From an uncultured Atopobium sp. (GTDB lineage Bacteria > Actinomycetota > Coriobacteriia > Coriobacteriales > Atopobiaceae), in contig CALBBS010000055.1 in the NCBI GenBank assembly GCA_937926845.1, forward strand, positions 1 through 16,921: a stretch of DNA of 16,921 nucleotides, in the 5' to 3' direction. Shown here in pieces: positions 6,297 to 14,252 of this stretch. The first letter of the stretch is position 1, and the number at the start of each line of letters is the position of its first letter. The position numbers were made by a program, and so were the translations under genes. The notes beneath the pieces are model-generated. The model saw only the letters and a list, made by a program, of their open reading frames with translations, was not told where the DNA came from and ran no database searches.

Positions 6297-7979
6297 CTAT
6301 CCTTGATTACGCCTAGACTCATCAAGATTATTAAAAGAGATTTCTCCCATGCCTTCCATAATTTTTGCAGAGAAAGCAACGGCTAAACGATCGTCTCCAT
6401 CGCGCAGGTCAAGGTAAAAAAGTTCTCTCATCTTATTGGTTCGATAAAAATATGTATTGCGATGAACATTAAGCGCTGCTGCAGCATCAGCAGGGCTTCC
6501 AGGGTATCTCACTGACATAATTGCAGTTTCTAGATATGAAGTTGCATGTTGTTTATCGTATGCTGCCATAGCAACTACACGTTTATCAAGCATCATCTCT
6601 ACTTGATCAAACGAACTCATAGCACTAGCGAGAGTTACAAAACGATGACGCCAGAAATACACCATATTATTTTGTGCGGAAAGATTATCTGAATTACTTA
6701 CACGTAAAGATTGCTTATCTTGCGAAGCGGAAGTTGCATCGAGAGTATCTTTTGAACGTTGCTGCTCTTCATCAGTATCAATAAGGGCACAACATTGCTT
6801 GAAGCGGCTTGGAGTTAGAGAAAGATCTACAAAAGGATCGCTTACAAATGCACGTAAATCATTATTTATCAGCATACTAACAAAGGCAGAGTTAGACTCA
6901 AACTGCTTGCTTGCACGCTCGTAATCATCATATCCAACACTTGTATTTTTCCCAATAGGAACCAGAACACAGAGCTTGTGTTCATGCACACACCAAAGAC
7001 TATTTCTTATAGCTTGAGATACAAGATTTCCTACACGAACAAAATAATCCCTATCTGCGCCCAAGATCCCCTCAAGCACAACTATAACGTACGAAACATC
7101 AAGCGTAAGATTGGTAAGCATAAGCTGAGAGTGCATGGTCTTCTCGTTAACAAAAGATCCAGAAATCAAATCGTCTAATGCAGAAGAACCAAAACCCACC
7201 TTCTCTCCTGCAGTACCCAGCCTATCAATCATAACTCCCGCAAGTTGAGAACATAAGTCAATAAGCTCTAGGTCAAATCCTGTTATAGGGTTTTGATACT
7301 CAAGTACGTCAAGACGACCCATCTCAAGATAGTGAAAATAAATAATTCCTGCCACCCATTGGTCATCAGTTCTACTATTAAAAGAAATAAGAGAATGGCG
7401 AGCGTGTCGAACATTTGAGAGAACGCCATCTTGTTCCATTTCAAGTGAGACTGATTCTGGAACATAGCCTTCCTTAAGCGTTTCTTGAATACGAATATTA
7501 TCTTCTGGAAACACTCCACCCGATGCCAGTAACCTCTGATCAGCATTGGAAATGATTACGGGGTTACCTATAATTTCTGAAATCTTTTCTGCAAATTGAT
7601 TTAAGTCATATGACGTCAAAAACGTAGAAAAAATCATATCTTTTTTGAGTGCTAAGACAGCGCCTCTACTGGGCAAATCAACAAATGAAATGCGAAGGTT
7701 ATCGTAGTTGAGCGAATGAGAAATGGCTACAACATTTCCTGCAAGCGCAATATCTTCTGGAATACTACTTCCTGTGTAGACCAATAAAATTTGGCTTGGC
7801 TCAACAACCACTAAGCCTTCCAGATAATCTTGAAGCTTGCACAAACGTACATATTTCATATTGAGCGCGGTTGAAACATCATACTCTGGTGTCAGTAAAA
7901 CATCAGCACCAAGAAGCTCTTCTCTTACCGCTTTAAATGAACTGCACTGTAGCTCATCGATAACAGTTCTTAATTTCAT
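6297..7979 (-). CDS. PucR-family transcriptional regulator
   Basis: This 560-residue protein has the PucR/CdaR-type layout. An N-terminal sensory region of about 130 residues is followed by a long central region and a C-terminal helix-turn-helix (about 491-540). The HTH carries the family signature: an Ala-rich helix, then VHRNT (505-509) and a YRTNKMREL recognition segment. Relatives of this family sense small metabolites and usually activate nearby catabolic genes. The ATG at 7979 is preceded by GGGGAGGG. The gene faces away from the plus-strand acyl-phosphate operon and lies upstream of the redox block on the same strand, so it could control both. The central domain is not close to a GGDEF or ligand domain that I can name, so the effector is unknown. 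Confidence 0.85.
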   Translation of the reverse strand: MKLRTVIDELQCSSFKAVREELLGADVLLTPEYDVSTALNMKYVRLCKLQDYLEGLVVVEPSQILLVYTGSSIPEDIALAGNVVAISHSLNYDNLRISFVDLPSRGAVLALKKDMIFSTFLTSYDLNQFAEKISEIIGNPVIISNADQRLLASGGVFPEDNIRIQETLKEGYVPESVSLEMEQDGVLSNVRHARHSLISFNSRTDDQWVAGIIYFHYLEMGRLDVLEYQNPITGFDLELIDLCSQLAGVMIDRLGTAGEKVGFGSSALDDLISGSFVNEKTMHSQLMLTNLTLDVSYVIVVLEGILGADRDYFVRVGNLVSQAIRNSLWCVHEHKLCVLVPIGKNTSVGYDDYERASKQFESNSAFVSMLINNDLRAFVSDPFVDLSLTPSRFKQCCALIDTDEEQQRSKDTLDATSASQDKQSLRVSNSDNLSAQNNMVYFWRHRFVTLASAMSSFDQVEMMLDKRVVAMAAYDKQHATSYLETAIMSVRYPGSPADAAAALNVHRNTYFYRTNKMRELFYLDLRDGDDRLAVAFSAKIMEGMGEISFNNLDESRRNQG

Positions 7980-8003
7980 GCATCCCTCCCCAGATATGGA
8001 TTA

Positions 8004-8009
8004 AGTATA
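8004..8009 (-). promoter_or_regulatory. possible -10 box of the PucR-family gene
   Basis: On the minus strand, bases 8009-8004 read TATACT, a good -10 match placed 25 bases upstream of the start codon. No good -35 lies 16-18 bases further up, so it may depend on an activator. It implies a very short leader. Confidence 0.3.
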
Positions 8010-8025
8010 GAGGAGCACTTATCTC

Positions 8026-8054
8026 TTGACTGTACAGATGCACAAAAGTATCAA
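8026..8054 (+). promoter_or_regulatory. candidate promoter of the plus-strand acyl-phosphate operon, with CTGTACAG palindrome
   Basis: TTGACT (8026-8031) and TATCAA (8049-8054) are separated by 17 bases. The -35 is 5 of 6 and the -10 is 4 of 6 to consensus. An 8-bp perfect palindrome CTGTACAG (8030-8037) overlaps the -35 and spacer, where a regulator could bind. It would leave a leader of roughly 95 bases before the ATG at 8156. It also faces the regulator's own upstream region, so one protein could control both directions. Confidence 0.4.
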
Positions 8055-8155
8055 AAAATACCTCAAGAAATTTTAAAAGTGAAACCATATGACTGAGTTT
8101 TAAATACCACTACGATACTAATCAAATACAAGGTTATTTGTTAAACAGGAGAATT

Positions 8156-8572
8156 ATGACTCAGTGGAATACTCAAATAATTGTGTCAGACATTATTTTG
8201 GCAGTTGTAATCAATACTTCTGCAACACTTTTAGCTGGTAGTCCTCTGATGTGGAGTGACTGGTACCCTCTTACTTGTGCTGCTTTAGGAACTAATATCA
8301 TTGCTCAATTATTTATTCCAACATCCTGCATTGCTCAAAAACTAACAGAACCCCTAAAAGATAAGACATACAGGATTTACTTTGCCATTTTTATTGAAAA
8401 TTTGATATTCGTGACCATTATTTCACTCACCATGGCCTTCACACAGGTAGGGCACGAATTAATGATTCAGACCTGGAGTCAAACATTTCTTTGGCTCGTC
8501 CTGATTGGCTACATAACGTCGGTAATTCTTTATCATGCAGGCAAATTATTTTTTACTGGAGAGGAACACTAA
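8156..8572 (+). CDS. small four-helix integral membrane protein (first gene of the acyl-phosphate operon)
   Basis: This 138-residue, strongly hydrophobic protein has about four membrane segments (roughly residues 7-27, 38-60, 75-98 and 108-130). I do not recognise a named family with certainty. The layout and the Asn and Pro placed in helix 2 resemble the second membrane protein at 13728-14252, and both look DUF2798-like. The ATG at 8156 has AGGAG 6 bases upstream; an in-frame ATG at 8138 does not. Its stop codon overlaps the next gene's start (TAATG), so it is translationally coupled to the phosphotransacetylase-family gene. A role in passing an organic acid or its substrate across the membrane is an inference from context only. 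Confidence 0.7.
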   Translation: MTQWNTQIIVSDIILAVVINTSATLLAGSPLMWSDWYPLTCAALGTNIIAQLFIPTSCIAQKLTEPLKDKTYRIYFAIFIENLIFVTIISLTMAFTQVGHELMIQTWSQTFLWLVLIGYITSVILYHAGKLFFTGEEH

Positions 8573-9567
8573 TGAACCAAGAATTTCTAAGCAGTTTAAC
8601 TGATCGAGCCAAGCTCCTTCATAAGCACATCGTATTCCCTGAGGCAGATTGTGCTGATATCTTAAAATGCGCTGAAAACCTTCTGAATCAAGAGATTGCA
8701 GATGTTACCCTTGTTGGTAATCCAGATCAAATTAACGAACTTGCTCAATCAGAAAATATAAACATTTCTGGTGCAACGTTTTTTAATAACACCTCAAAAG
8801 ATGAGCGAGAGACGCTTGTTGAGCCTGTTTTAGCAGCTACAGATATGTTTAGCGAAAAAAGCATTCGTAGAAAAGCTAAAAATTCTCTCAATGCAGCAAT
8901 GTTTTTAGTACTTATTGGAAAGGCAGATTGCTGCGCTGCAGGCCGAGTCCTTACCACTGGCGAAGTAATTATTGCCGCACAGACTATCATTGGTCTGCAA
9001 GAAGGTGTTGGAACCGTTTCTAGTATTGGTATTGTTGATGCCCCTGGATTTAATGGACCAGAGGGCTCCATGCTTGCTATTGGCGACTGTGCCATTAACG
9101 TGCTTCCAGATGCTTCTACCCTTGCTGATATTGCTCTTTCGTCTGCAGATACCGTATCCGGTCTTCTTAATTGGGAGCCACGGGTAGCCATGCTCGCATT
9201 CTCGACTGATGGCTCCTCTGAAGATGAATCCTTGGATGTTATCCGTGAAGGCATCTCAATTGCTCGTGAGCGCCGTCCTGAACTTAAAATTGACGGAGAA
9301 TTCCAGCTTGATACTGCCATTAATCCCACAAGTGCAAGTAGAAAGCTTTCTCGACCAAGTGATGTTGCAGGCCAGGCAAATATTCTCATTTTCCCTAATA
9401 TTCATGCAGGCAATATTGGAGTCAAACTTATCCAGACATTTGGCCATGCTGACGTATATGGCCCTGTTCTCCAAGGTTTTAAAAAGCCAATCTGCGATTT
9501 CTCCCGTAGTGCTCCAATCTCTGAGATGATGGGCAACATTTTGATGCTCTTAGTTCGCGCTCAATAA
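8572..9567 (+). CDS. phosphate acetyl/butyryltransferase-family protein
   Basis: The 331-residue protein belongs to the PTA_PTB family (acyl-CoA + Pi to acyl-phosphate + CoA). Recognisable blocks are VFPE (21-24), the GKAD region (116-119), FSTDGS (210-215), DGEFQLD (241-247), IFPNIHAGN (273-281), GPVLQG (297-302) and the catalytic-type Ser311-Arg312. By eye, the arginine that follows the Thr in the acetyltransferase 'T..R' helix appears to be Ile134, and the acidic residue seven after the Ser is Glu318 where acetyltransferases have Asp. This makes it more like a butyryl-type or novel-specificity enzyme than acetate Pta. The ATG at 8572 overlaps the preceding stop and follows GGAGAGG. The kinase encoded 26 bases downstream would use its product. 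Acyl donor unknown; CoA and carrier protein are both possible. Confidence 0.85.
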   Translation: MNQEFLSSLTDRAKLLHKHIVFPEADCADILKCAENLLNQEIADVTLVGNPDQINELAQSENINISGATFFNNTSKDERETLVEPVLAATDMFSEKSIRRKAKNSLNAAMFLVLIGKADCCAAGRVLTTGEVIIAAQTIIGLQEGVGTVSSIGIVDAPGFNGPEGSMLAIGDCAINVLPDASTLADIALSSADTVSGLLNWEPRVAMLAFSTDGSSEDESLDVIREGISIARERRPELKIDGEFQLDTAINPTSASRKLSRPSDVAGQANILIFPNIHAGNIGVKLIQTFGHADVYGPVLQGFKKPICDFSRSAPISEMMGNILMLLVRAQ

Positions 9568-9593
9568 CTCTTCCATAGTAAAGTGTGATGTGA

Positions 9594-10715
9594 ATGTCAT
9601 ATAGAATTCTTACGCTCTCCCCTGGCTCCACCTCAACAAAAGTTGCAGTTTTTGAGGGCGAGGAAGTCTTAGTAAAGGTAAATATTACACACAAACAAGA
9701 AGAACTTGCCCAATTTGAGCAGGCAAAAGATCAGCTTGACTATAGGGTTTCTACCATTATGAATGTGCTTACTGACGCAAAAATCACACTTGACTCAGTA
9801 GACGCATTTTCTGGGTACTGCGGAGGTATGGGACCAACTGTTGGTGGCATCTTTGCAATTGATGAAAACGTTGTGAACAAAACCCTTAATTGCGGTATGA
9901 ATCATCCAGCAATTTTAGGTGCTCCAATCTTATTTTCTCTTGCTCAAAAAGTTGGCAAACCTGCATATGCCGTCAATCAACCCGATACCGATGAGATGCA
10001 AGATGTTGCACGAATTACAGGTTATCCTGGCGTTTATCGTAAAAGCCACGTACACTGCCTTAATCAAAAAGAGGTAGCAATTAGGTATGCTGCAACACTA
10101 AATAAATCCTATGAAGATATCAACGTCATTGTTGCTCATATTGGTGGAGGCCTTTCCGTAGCAGCTCATAGACAGGGAAAAATGATTGACACCAATGACG
10201 TTCTCGAAGGATCTGGGCCATTTGCGCCAAATAGATCTGGCGATGTTCCGCTCAAACCTGTTATTTCTCAGTGCTACTCTGGTGCTGAAAAAAAAGATGT
10301 ACTTAACATTGTTGGAAAAACAGGCGGCCTAAAGGGACTTCTTGGAACTGATGATGCGCGAGAGATTGAAGATCGCATTAAGTGCGGTGATGAGTGGGCG
10401 CATCTAGTTTATTCTGCAATGGCATATCAAGTAGCAAAAGCTATTGGTAGTTTTGCTGCTGTTCTTGCGGGAAAAGTTGATGGAATTATCCTTACCGGTG
10501 GTGTATCAAACGACAAAACCTTTGTTGCTTCAATTTCCGAGTTTGTTTCTTGGATTGCTCCTGTTACTGCCTATGGCGGAGATTTTGAAATGGAAGGCTC
10601 TGCCGCTGGAGCTTTAAGAGCACTTACTGGAGAAGAAGCTGTTATGACCTATACCGGCATACCAAATTGGACAGGCTTTAACTATGCCGATGCTCCTCAA
10701 GACCTTGAGGGATAA
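9594..10715 (+). CDS. buk: butyrate kinase-family acid kinase (divergent active site)
   Basis: The 373-residue protein is in the ASKHA acetate/butyrate kinase fold, with the phosphate loop PGSTSTK (10-16), HIGGG (182-186), the AH..GKMID segment (191-199) and R214 in the NRSGD motif (213-217). The butyrate-kinase signature VDP..DE is replaced by VNQPDTDE (127-134). Two active-site positions differ from the usual enzymes and from the paralogue at 14425-15540. The Asn before the PG loop is Ser9 (SPGSTSTK), and the conserved Arg of the GRGG motif is Tyr75 (GYCGG). A TGA stop ends at 9593, so the ATG at 9594 is the first possible start. No good ribosome site precedes it, so coupling to the gene upstream is likely. 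It should make acid and ATP from acyl-phosphate, unless the substitutions changed its role. Confidence 0.82.
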   Translation: MSYRILTLSPGSTSTKVAVFEGEEVLVKVNITHKQEELAQFEQAKDQLDYRVSTIMNVLTDAKITLDSVDAFSGYCGGMGPTVGGIFAIDENVVNKTLNCGMNHPAILGAPILFSLAQKVGKPAYAVNQPDTDEMQDVARITGYPGVYRKSHVHCLNQKEVAIRYAATLNKSYEDINVIVAHIGGGLSVAAHRQGKMIDTNDVLEGSGPFAPNRSGDVPLKPVISQCYSGAEKKDVLNIVGKTGGLKGLLGTDDAREIEDRIKCGDEWAHLVYSAMAYQVAKAIGSFAAVLAGKVDGIILTGGVSNDKTFVASISEFVSWIAPVTAYGGDFEMEGSAAGALRALTGEEAVMTYTGIPNWTGFNYADAPQDLEG

Positions 10716-10717
10716 GT

Positions 10718-12028
10718 ATGCCAAAGACACTTTCATGGCGAGAAAAACTAGGCAATAGATATCCCTACTGCATTGTTGCTGCATGTATTATCAATATGTT
10801 TTTACCTTGTGCAATGATCTTATCGTGTATAGGTATTTTCATTCCTCCAGTAACCAGTTACTTCCAGGTAGCTAAAACAGACTTTTCTCTTTCATTTGCA
10901 CTTTTATGTGTTGTAATGATGGTCTCACTTCCTATTACAGGGAAATTAGTTGAGCGTTTTAGCTTACGAAGACTGCTTCCTTTCTGCATTATCTTATGTG
11001 GATTTGGATTTGGAGCCATGGGCTTTGCTCAAGCAATTTGGCATTTTTATATCTGTGGAATTGTTATTGGTCTCGGAATGCCAGGAATTCTTTTTCTTTC
11101 TGTGCCAACCCTTATTGGTAACTGGTTTAAAGATCGTATGGGATTTTTTATTGGTCTTTGTATGGCCTTTACAGGTATTGGAGGAGCTGTATTTAATTCA
11201 TTAGGAACAGCTCTTATTCAGACAAGTCCAGAGGGATGGCGTTTAACTTACATTGCTTTTGCTATTGCAATTTTAGCAATATCTCTTCCTGTCTCCATTC
11301 TCTGTATCTTTGATACACCAGAAGAAATTGGATTGCTTCCTTATGGGTCTGACAAAGAGATATCTGATACTCAACAATCACAGCTAAACGACGACAATCC
11401 AGCAGTTGAGCATGAAGTACACACAAATAATATTTCTGCAAAAGATGCACTTGCAATGCCAGAGTTCTATGCCCTTGCTCTTTTTGCTGGAATTATTACC
11501 TTAAACCAAACTATTTATCAGTTCTTTGCAAGCTATGCACTTTCATTTAGCTCAGTTTTTCCGGCAATTGCAGCTGCCTCTGGACTCATTGCAAGCGCTG
11601 CAATGACAGGACAAGCAATAGGTAAAGTTTTGCTTGGTATTATTAATGACAAATCAATTCGTGCGGCAACACTTCTTGGTATTGCCTCTGGAATTATTGG
11701 ATTAGCACTAATGTGGGTATTTCCAATGTATTTAGGAATAATGCTCCTTGGCTCTTTCTTATTTGGTTTTGTGTATGCGATGACTACTGTTCAAACTCCT
11801 CTTTTAGTCAGAACTGTTTTTGGCCAAAAAGACTACGCACTCATCTATTCAAGAGTTTCAATTGTTAGCTCGCTTCTGAGTGCTCTAGCTGCTGTTATTT
11901 GGAGCTTTATCATTGACAGCGTAGGCGGATACCCGCTTATGTTTACGCTTGGCTTTATCTGTATGGGAGCTTGTCTAGTACTTGCGTTTTTCTCACTAAG
12001 AAAAATAAGAAAAAAACTAACTGTTTGA
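10718..12028 (+). CDS. MFS transporter, oxalate/formate antiporter (OFA)-like
   Basis: The 436-residue protein has about 12 membrane segments and a hydrophilic loop in the middle (roughly residues 205-240) between helices 6 and 7. The loop after helix 2 carries GKLVERFSLRR (75-85), the MFS signature, and GNWFKDRMG (134-142) matches the helix 4-5 motif seen in OFA and monocarboxylate-type carriers. These move small carboxylates. The ATG at 10718 lies 2 bases after the kinase stop with GAGGG upstream, so it is the last gene of the operon. The natural reading is import or export of the acid substrate or product. Its end is 2 bases from the stop of the convergent minus-strand gene. Confidence 0.85.
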   Translation: MPKTLSWREKLGNRYPYCIVAACIINMFLPCAMILSCIGIFIPPVTSYFQVAKTDFSLSFALLCVVMMVSLPITGKLVERFSLRRLLPFCIILCGFGFGAMGFAQAIWHFYICGIVIGLGMPGILFLSVPTLIGNWFKDRMGFFIGLCMAFTGIGGAVFNSLGTALIQTSPEGWRLTYIAFAIAILAISLPVSILCIFDTPEEIGLLPYGSDKEISDTQQSQLNDDNPAVEHEVHTNNISAKDALAMPEFYALALFAGIITLNQTIYQFFASYALSFSSVFPAIAAASGLIASAAMTGQAIGKVLLGIINDKSIRAATLLGIASGIIGLALMWVFPMYLGIMLLGSFLFGFVYAMTTVQTPLLVRTVFGQKDYALIYSRVSIVSSLLSALAAVIWSFIIDSVGGYPLMFTLGFICMGACLVLAFFSLRKIRKKLTV

Positions 12029-12030
12029 AC

Positions 12031-12777
12031 CTACTTTTGACAAACCACCATAAGATTATCTGCTTCATTTTGATCGGTTTCTTCGTCAGTTGGAATTACT
12101 CTGACTGACGAAAAAACTTTCTGGGCACTTTGCACGATACTCGTCAATTTGTCTGACAACTCACCTGTCTGAGATGCCACAACATTAACAAGGTACGCGC
12201 CTCCTGCATTAAGGCTCTCTGCAACTGACTGCATCCAGGCAGTCGTTGTCATTTTCTGAGGAAAATTACTTCCCAAGAAACAATCGTTAAGGACGGCGTC
12301 GTATTTTTGACGTTTACCCTGAGCTGTTTCTTCAATATAGGTAACACCATCTTCTATCTGCAAAGATAGACGCCCATTACTTGCAGCCATAGCATCATCT
12401 ACAAAAAACCATTCTTTTGCAATATGTGCAATTGACTCATCAACTTCTACAACATCACAGAAAACTTCTGGATGCGATACGACCAGGTAGCGAGGGTATG
12501 AACACCCTCCTCCACCAAGCATTGCAACACGCTTAACGTTATTGCACAAATCAAACATCATGTCATAAAACTGTAAATACGAAAAAACTAATTGATCTCT
12601 TCTACTATCCGTATAAGTGGCACTTTCATAAATACCGCTTTGCCACAAAATGCGAATTTCTCCGCCCTCACCATCTGAAATGGGAAATACAAGCACCGGA
12701 CCTGCTTGAGACGCGGGCTCTATGTATATGCCATTGATTTCTAAACGCTGTATATCCTCTGGCGAGAAACCCCTCAT
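12031..12777 (-). CDS. spermidine synthase-like SAM-binding-fold protein
   Basis: This 248-residue protein has a methyltransferase-type Rossmann fold resembling spermidine synthases. The N-terminal beta-rich part (1-60) precedes MLGGGGCS (86-93, nucleotide loop), EVDE (111-114), EDG (142-144) and a VLNDCF (162-167) strand. The polyamine-synthase 'DSTDP' catalytic motif is not recognisable (ND..GSNFP here), and no decarboxylase or other polyamine gene is nearby. An aminopropyltransferase role is therefore uncertain; a different SAM-dependent or spermidine-synthase-like role is as likely. ATG at 12777 with AAGGA eight bases upstream. It is the last gene of the minus-strand block and its stop nearly touches that of the MFS gene. 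Confidence 0.72.
   Translation of the reverse strand: MRGFSPEDIQRLEINGIYIEPASQAGPVLVFPISDGEGGEIRILWQSGIYESATYTDSRRDQLVFSYLQFYDMMFDLCNNVKRVAMLGGGGCSYPRYLVVSHPEVFCDVVEVDESIAHIAKEWFFVDDAMAASNGRLSLQIEDGVTYIEETAQGKRQKYDAVLNDCFLGSNFPQKMTTTAWMQSVAESLNAGGAYLVNVVASQTGELSDKLTSIVQSAQKVFSSVRVIPTDEETDQNEADNLMVVCQK
12082..12112. repeat. 9-bp inverted repeat near the convergent gene ends
   Basis: TTCGTCAGT (12082-12090) and ACTGACGAA (12104-12112) form a perfect 9-bp stem with a 13-base loop, inside the 3' end of the spermidine-synthase-like gene and about 54 bases past the MFS stop. No T-run follows on the plus strand. It could help end the plus-strand operon transcript as a U-less hairpin, or be coincidental coding sequence. 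Confidence 0.35.
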
Positions 12778-12828
12778 GTGCTAAATCCTTATGACAAGAA
12801 TACCTATGACGCTTGCCATTGTATCGTA

Positions 12829-13707
12829 CTAATTTTGCTTGGATTTTGACTTCTTTTTTCGACAACAAGGAAGTCCTGGGGTAATCACAGCCCTAAAGTT
12901 AGGACTATCGGCATCAAAAGTTTCACACGGACAAAGATGGCACGTTCCTTTCCAATCTTCAACTATTCCATGATGCCACTCAATTCCACGATCATTCTCT
13001 GCAAATGTACCAGCACTGATAAACGAATCAAGAGAGTCTTTACCAAATGGGCTTTGATGGTGTCCCGTAAGAAAATACGTAAATGGTATAGACTTCATTT
13101 TGGATAGCGTGCGCTGCCATGCAGAAATAGAAAGACTATCTTCAAAACACAGGCACATAATAGGTGTGACGGCATCTCCCGAAAGCAAAATACCCAGCTC
13201 TTTAATAAGATAACCGGTTGAACCCTTTGTGTGTCCAGGAAGTGAAAAGACCTCTATAGTGTAGTTGCCAAGAGAAAAACTATCGCCTTCAGAAACATGA
13301 ATAATTTCTGGTCTATTCTCTTCATTTATAGGAGCACTTATAAGATGAGGCATCTGCAATACATATTTATTTGCATGCTGCTCAATTTCTGTCCATCTTC
13401 CATCTTCCAAAGGCGAAAAACGTATCGAATTAAACCAATATGCTCCGCCACAATGATCAATATGGTGATGAGTGAGAAAAACATCTACTTCTAATTCTGA
13501 TTTTCCTTCTTGTGAAAGAATCCTCTCAATTGTTTGAGGAAGGTTGCCAATACCCGACATGGTATCGATAAGAGCTGCTTTTTTGGTGCCAACCACCAAA
13601 TAACACATAAAGTTAAACGAATCAATCAGGCGATACAACCCATGATCAATTCGTTCAACTTTAAGAGCACTTTGTTCAAAATCTTCTAAAATAATTGCCT
13701 CAATCAA
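12829..13707 (-). CDS. metallo-beta-lactamase-fold hydrolase with cysteine-rich tail
   Basis: The 292-residue protein (counted from a TTG at 13707) has the MBL metal motif HHHIDH (residues 80-85), then GH (158-159) in SLPGHTKGST, the metal-bridging D178 (GDAV) and H216 (LTGHH). Members hydrolyse thioesters, lactones or cyclic esters and ketones, among others; no specific substrate is visible. The C-terminus adds CHLCPC and a GLPCC stretch followed by a lysine-rich end. The reading frame runs upstream to 13842 without a good start inside the neighbour. Translation most likely starts at TTG 13707, or at ATT 13692, which would give I/M-L-E-D and has GAGG 5 bases upstream. I therefore rate the start as uncertain. 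It lies 20 bases after the four-helix gene. Confidence 0.78.
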   Translation of the reverse strand: MIEAIILEDFEQSALKVERIDHGLYRLIDSFNFMCYLVVGTKKAALIDTMSGIGNLPQTIERILSQEGKSELEVDVFLTHHHIDHCGGAYWFNSIRFSPLEDGRWTEIEQHANKYVLQMPHLISAPINEENRPEIIHVSEGDSFSLGNYTIEVFSLPGHTKGSTGYLIKELGILLSGDAVTPIMCLCFEDSLSISAWQRTLSKMKSIPFTYFLTGHHQSPFGKDSLDSFISAGTFAENDRGIEWHHGIVEDWKGTCHLCPCETFDADSPNFRAVITPGLPCCRKKKSKSKQN

Positions 13708-13727
13708 TTCTAAAAAGATATGCCTAA

Positions 13728-14252
13728 CTATTGTGCAGTAGTAGGTTCTGGCTGAGCGGGAAAATCTTTTGTAATAGTTCTTGCGAGTTTCTCCATCATT
13801 GGAGCAAGTGGCAAAGAAACAATAAATCCAGCAGCCCAGCAAGGAACAAAAGAACCAAGCAATGCTGGAATGTATGCAGATAGAGGTGCATGTTGCATAA
13901 TAATTGCATTGATATAAGTAAGAATAAGAGAGTTAATCAGTGTATATACCGTATTAACTACAAGATTAATGGCAATGCCAAATTTAATTCCATCACTCGG
14001 CTTTAGTCCCCTACTCTGAGCAAATGCAAATCCCCACTGCTCGCAAGGAACAAAAAATCCTACAAAGAAAGAAATAACATAGGCAAGAAAGAAATTCATT
14101 GCAATGGCAGGACCTAAGGCCTGTGTAAGAGCATCACCAGATAATCCCGCTCCAAGCAATCCTAAATATGTCGCAACTGATGCAACCGCTGCAGCAAGCG
14201 CAACATTAGTAAGCAGAATCTTGATGACTTTAGTTTTTGTTTTCATGGGCAT
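13728..14252 (-). CDS. four-helix integral membrane protein, DUF2798-like (second paralogue)
   Basis: The 174-residue protein is highly hydrophobic with about four membrane segments. It has two internally similar halves: a region with N and P (FFLAYVISFF...FVPCEQWG) and a later FVPCWAAGFIVSLPLAPMMEKL segment. This pattern resembles DUF2798-type proteins. ATG at 14252 is preferred to one at 14279, because GGAAGGA lies just upstream of the former. The gene follows the second butyrate-kinase-family gene after a structured 172-base leader, just as the similar protein at 8156-8572 accompanies the first kinase/acyltransferase pair. Function unknown; carriage of an acid or its conjugate is an inference from repeated context. 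Confidence 0.68.
   Translation of the reverse strand: MPMKTKTKVIKILLTNVALAAAVASVATYLGLLGAGLSGDALTQALGPAIAMNFFLAYVISFFVGFFVPCEQWGFAFAQSRGLKPSDGIKFGIAINLVVNTVYTLINSLILTYINAIIMQHAPLSAYIPALLGSFVPCWAAGFIVSLPLAPMMEKLARTITKDFPAQPEPTTAQ

Noticed and set aside
8745..9389. Minus-strand open frame of 214 codons opposite the phosphotransacetylase gene
   Set aside because: No family resemblance, serine/alanine-rich shadow of the conserved gene, inside a well-packed plus-strand operon.
8572..10715. Ordinary acetate-forming Pta-AckA pair
   Set aside because: The kinase is in the butyrate-kinase clade with VNQPDTDE and changed active-site residues, not acetate kinase; the product acid is unknown.
12031..12777. 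Genuine spermidine synthase
   Set aside because: The catalytic DSTDP-like motif is not visible and no polyamine gene is nearby; kept as a spermidine-synthase-like fold only.
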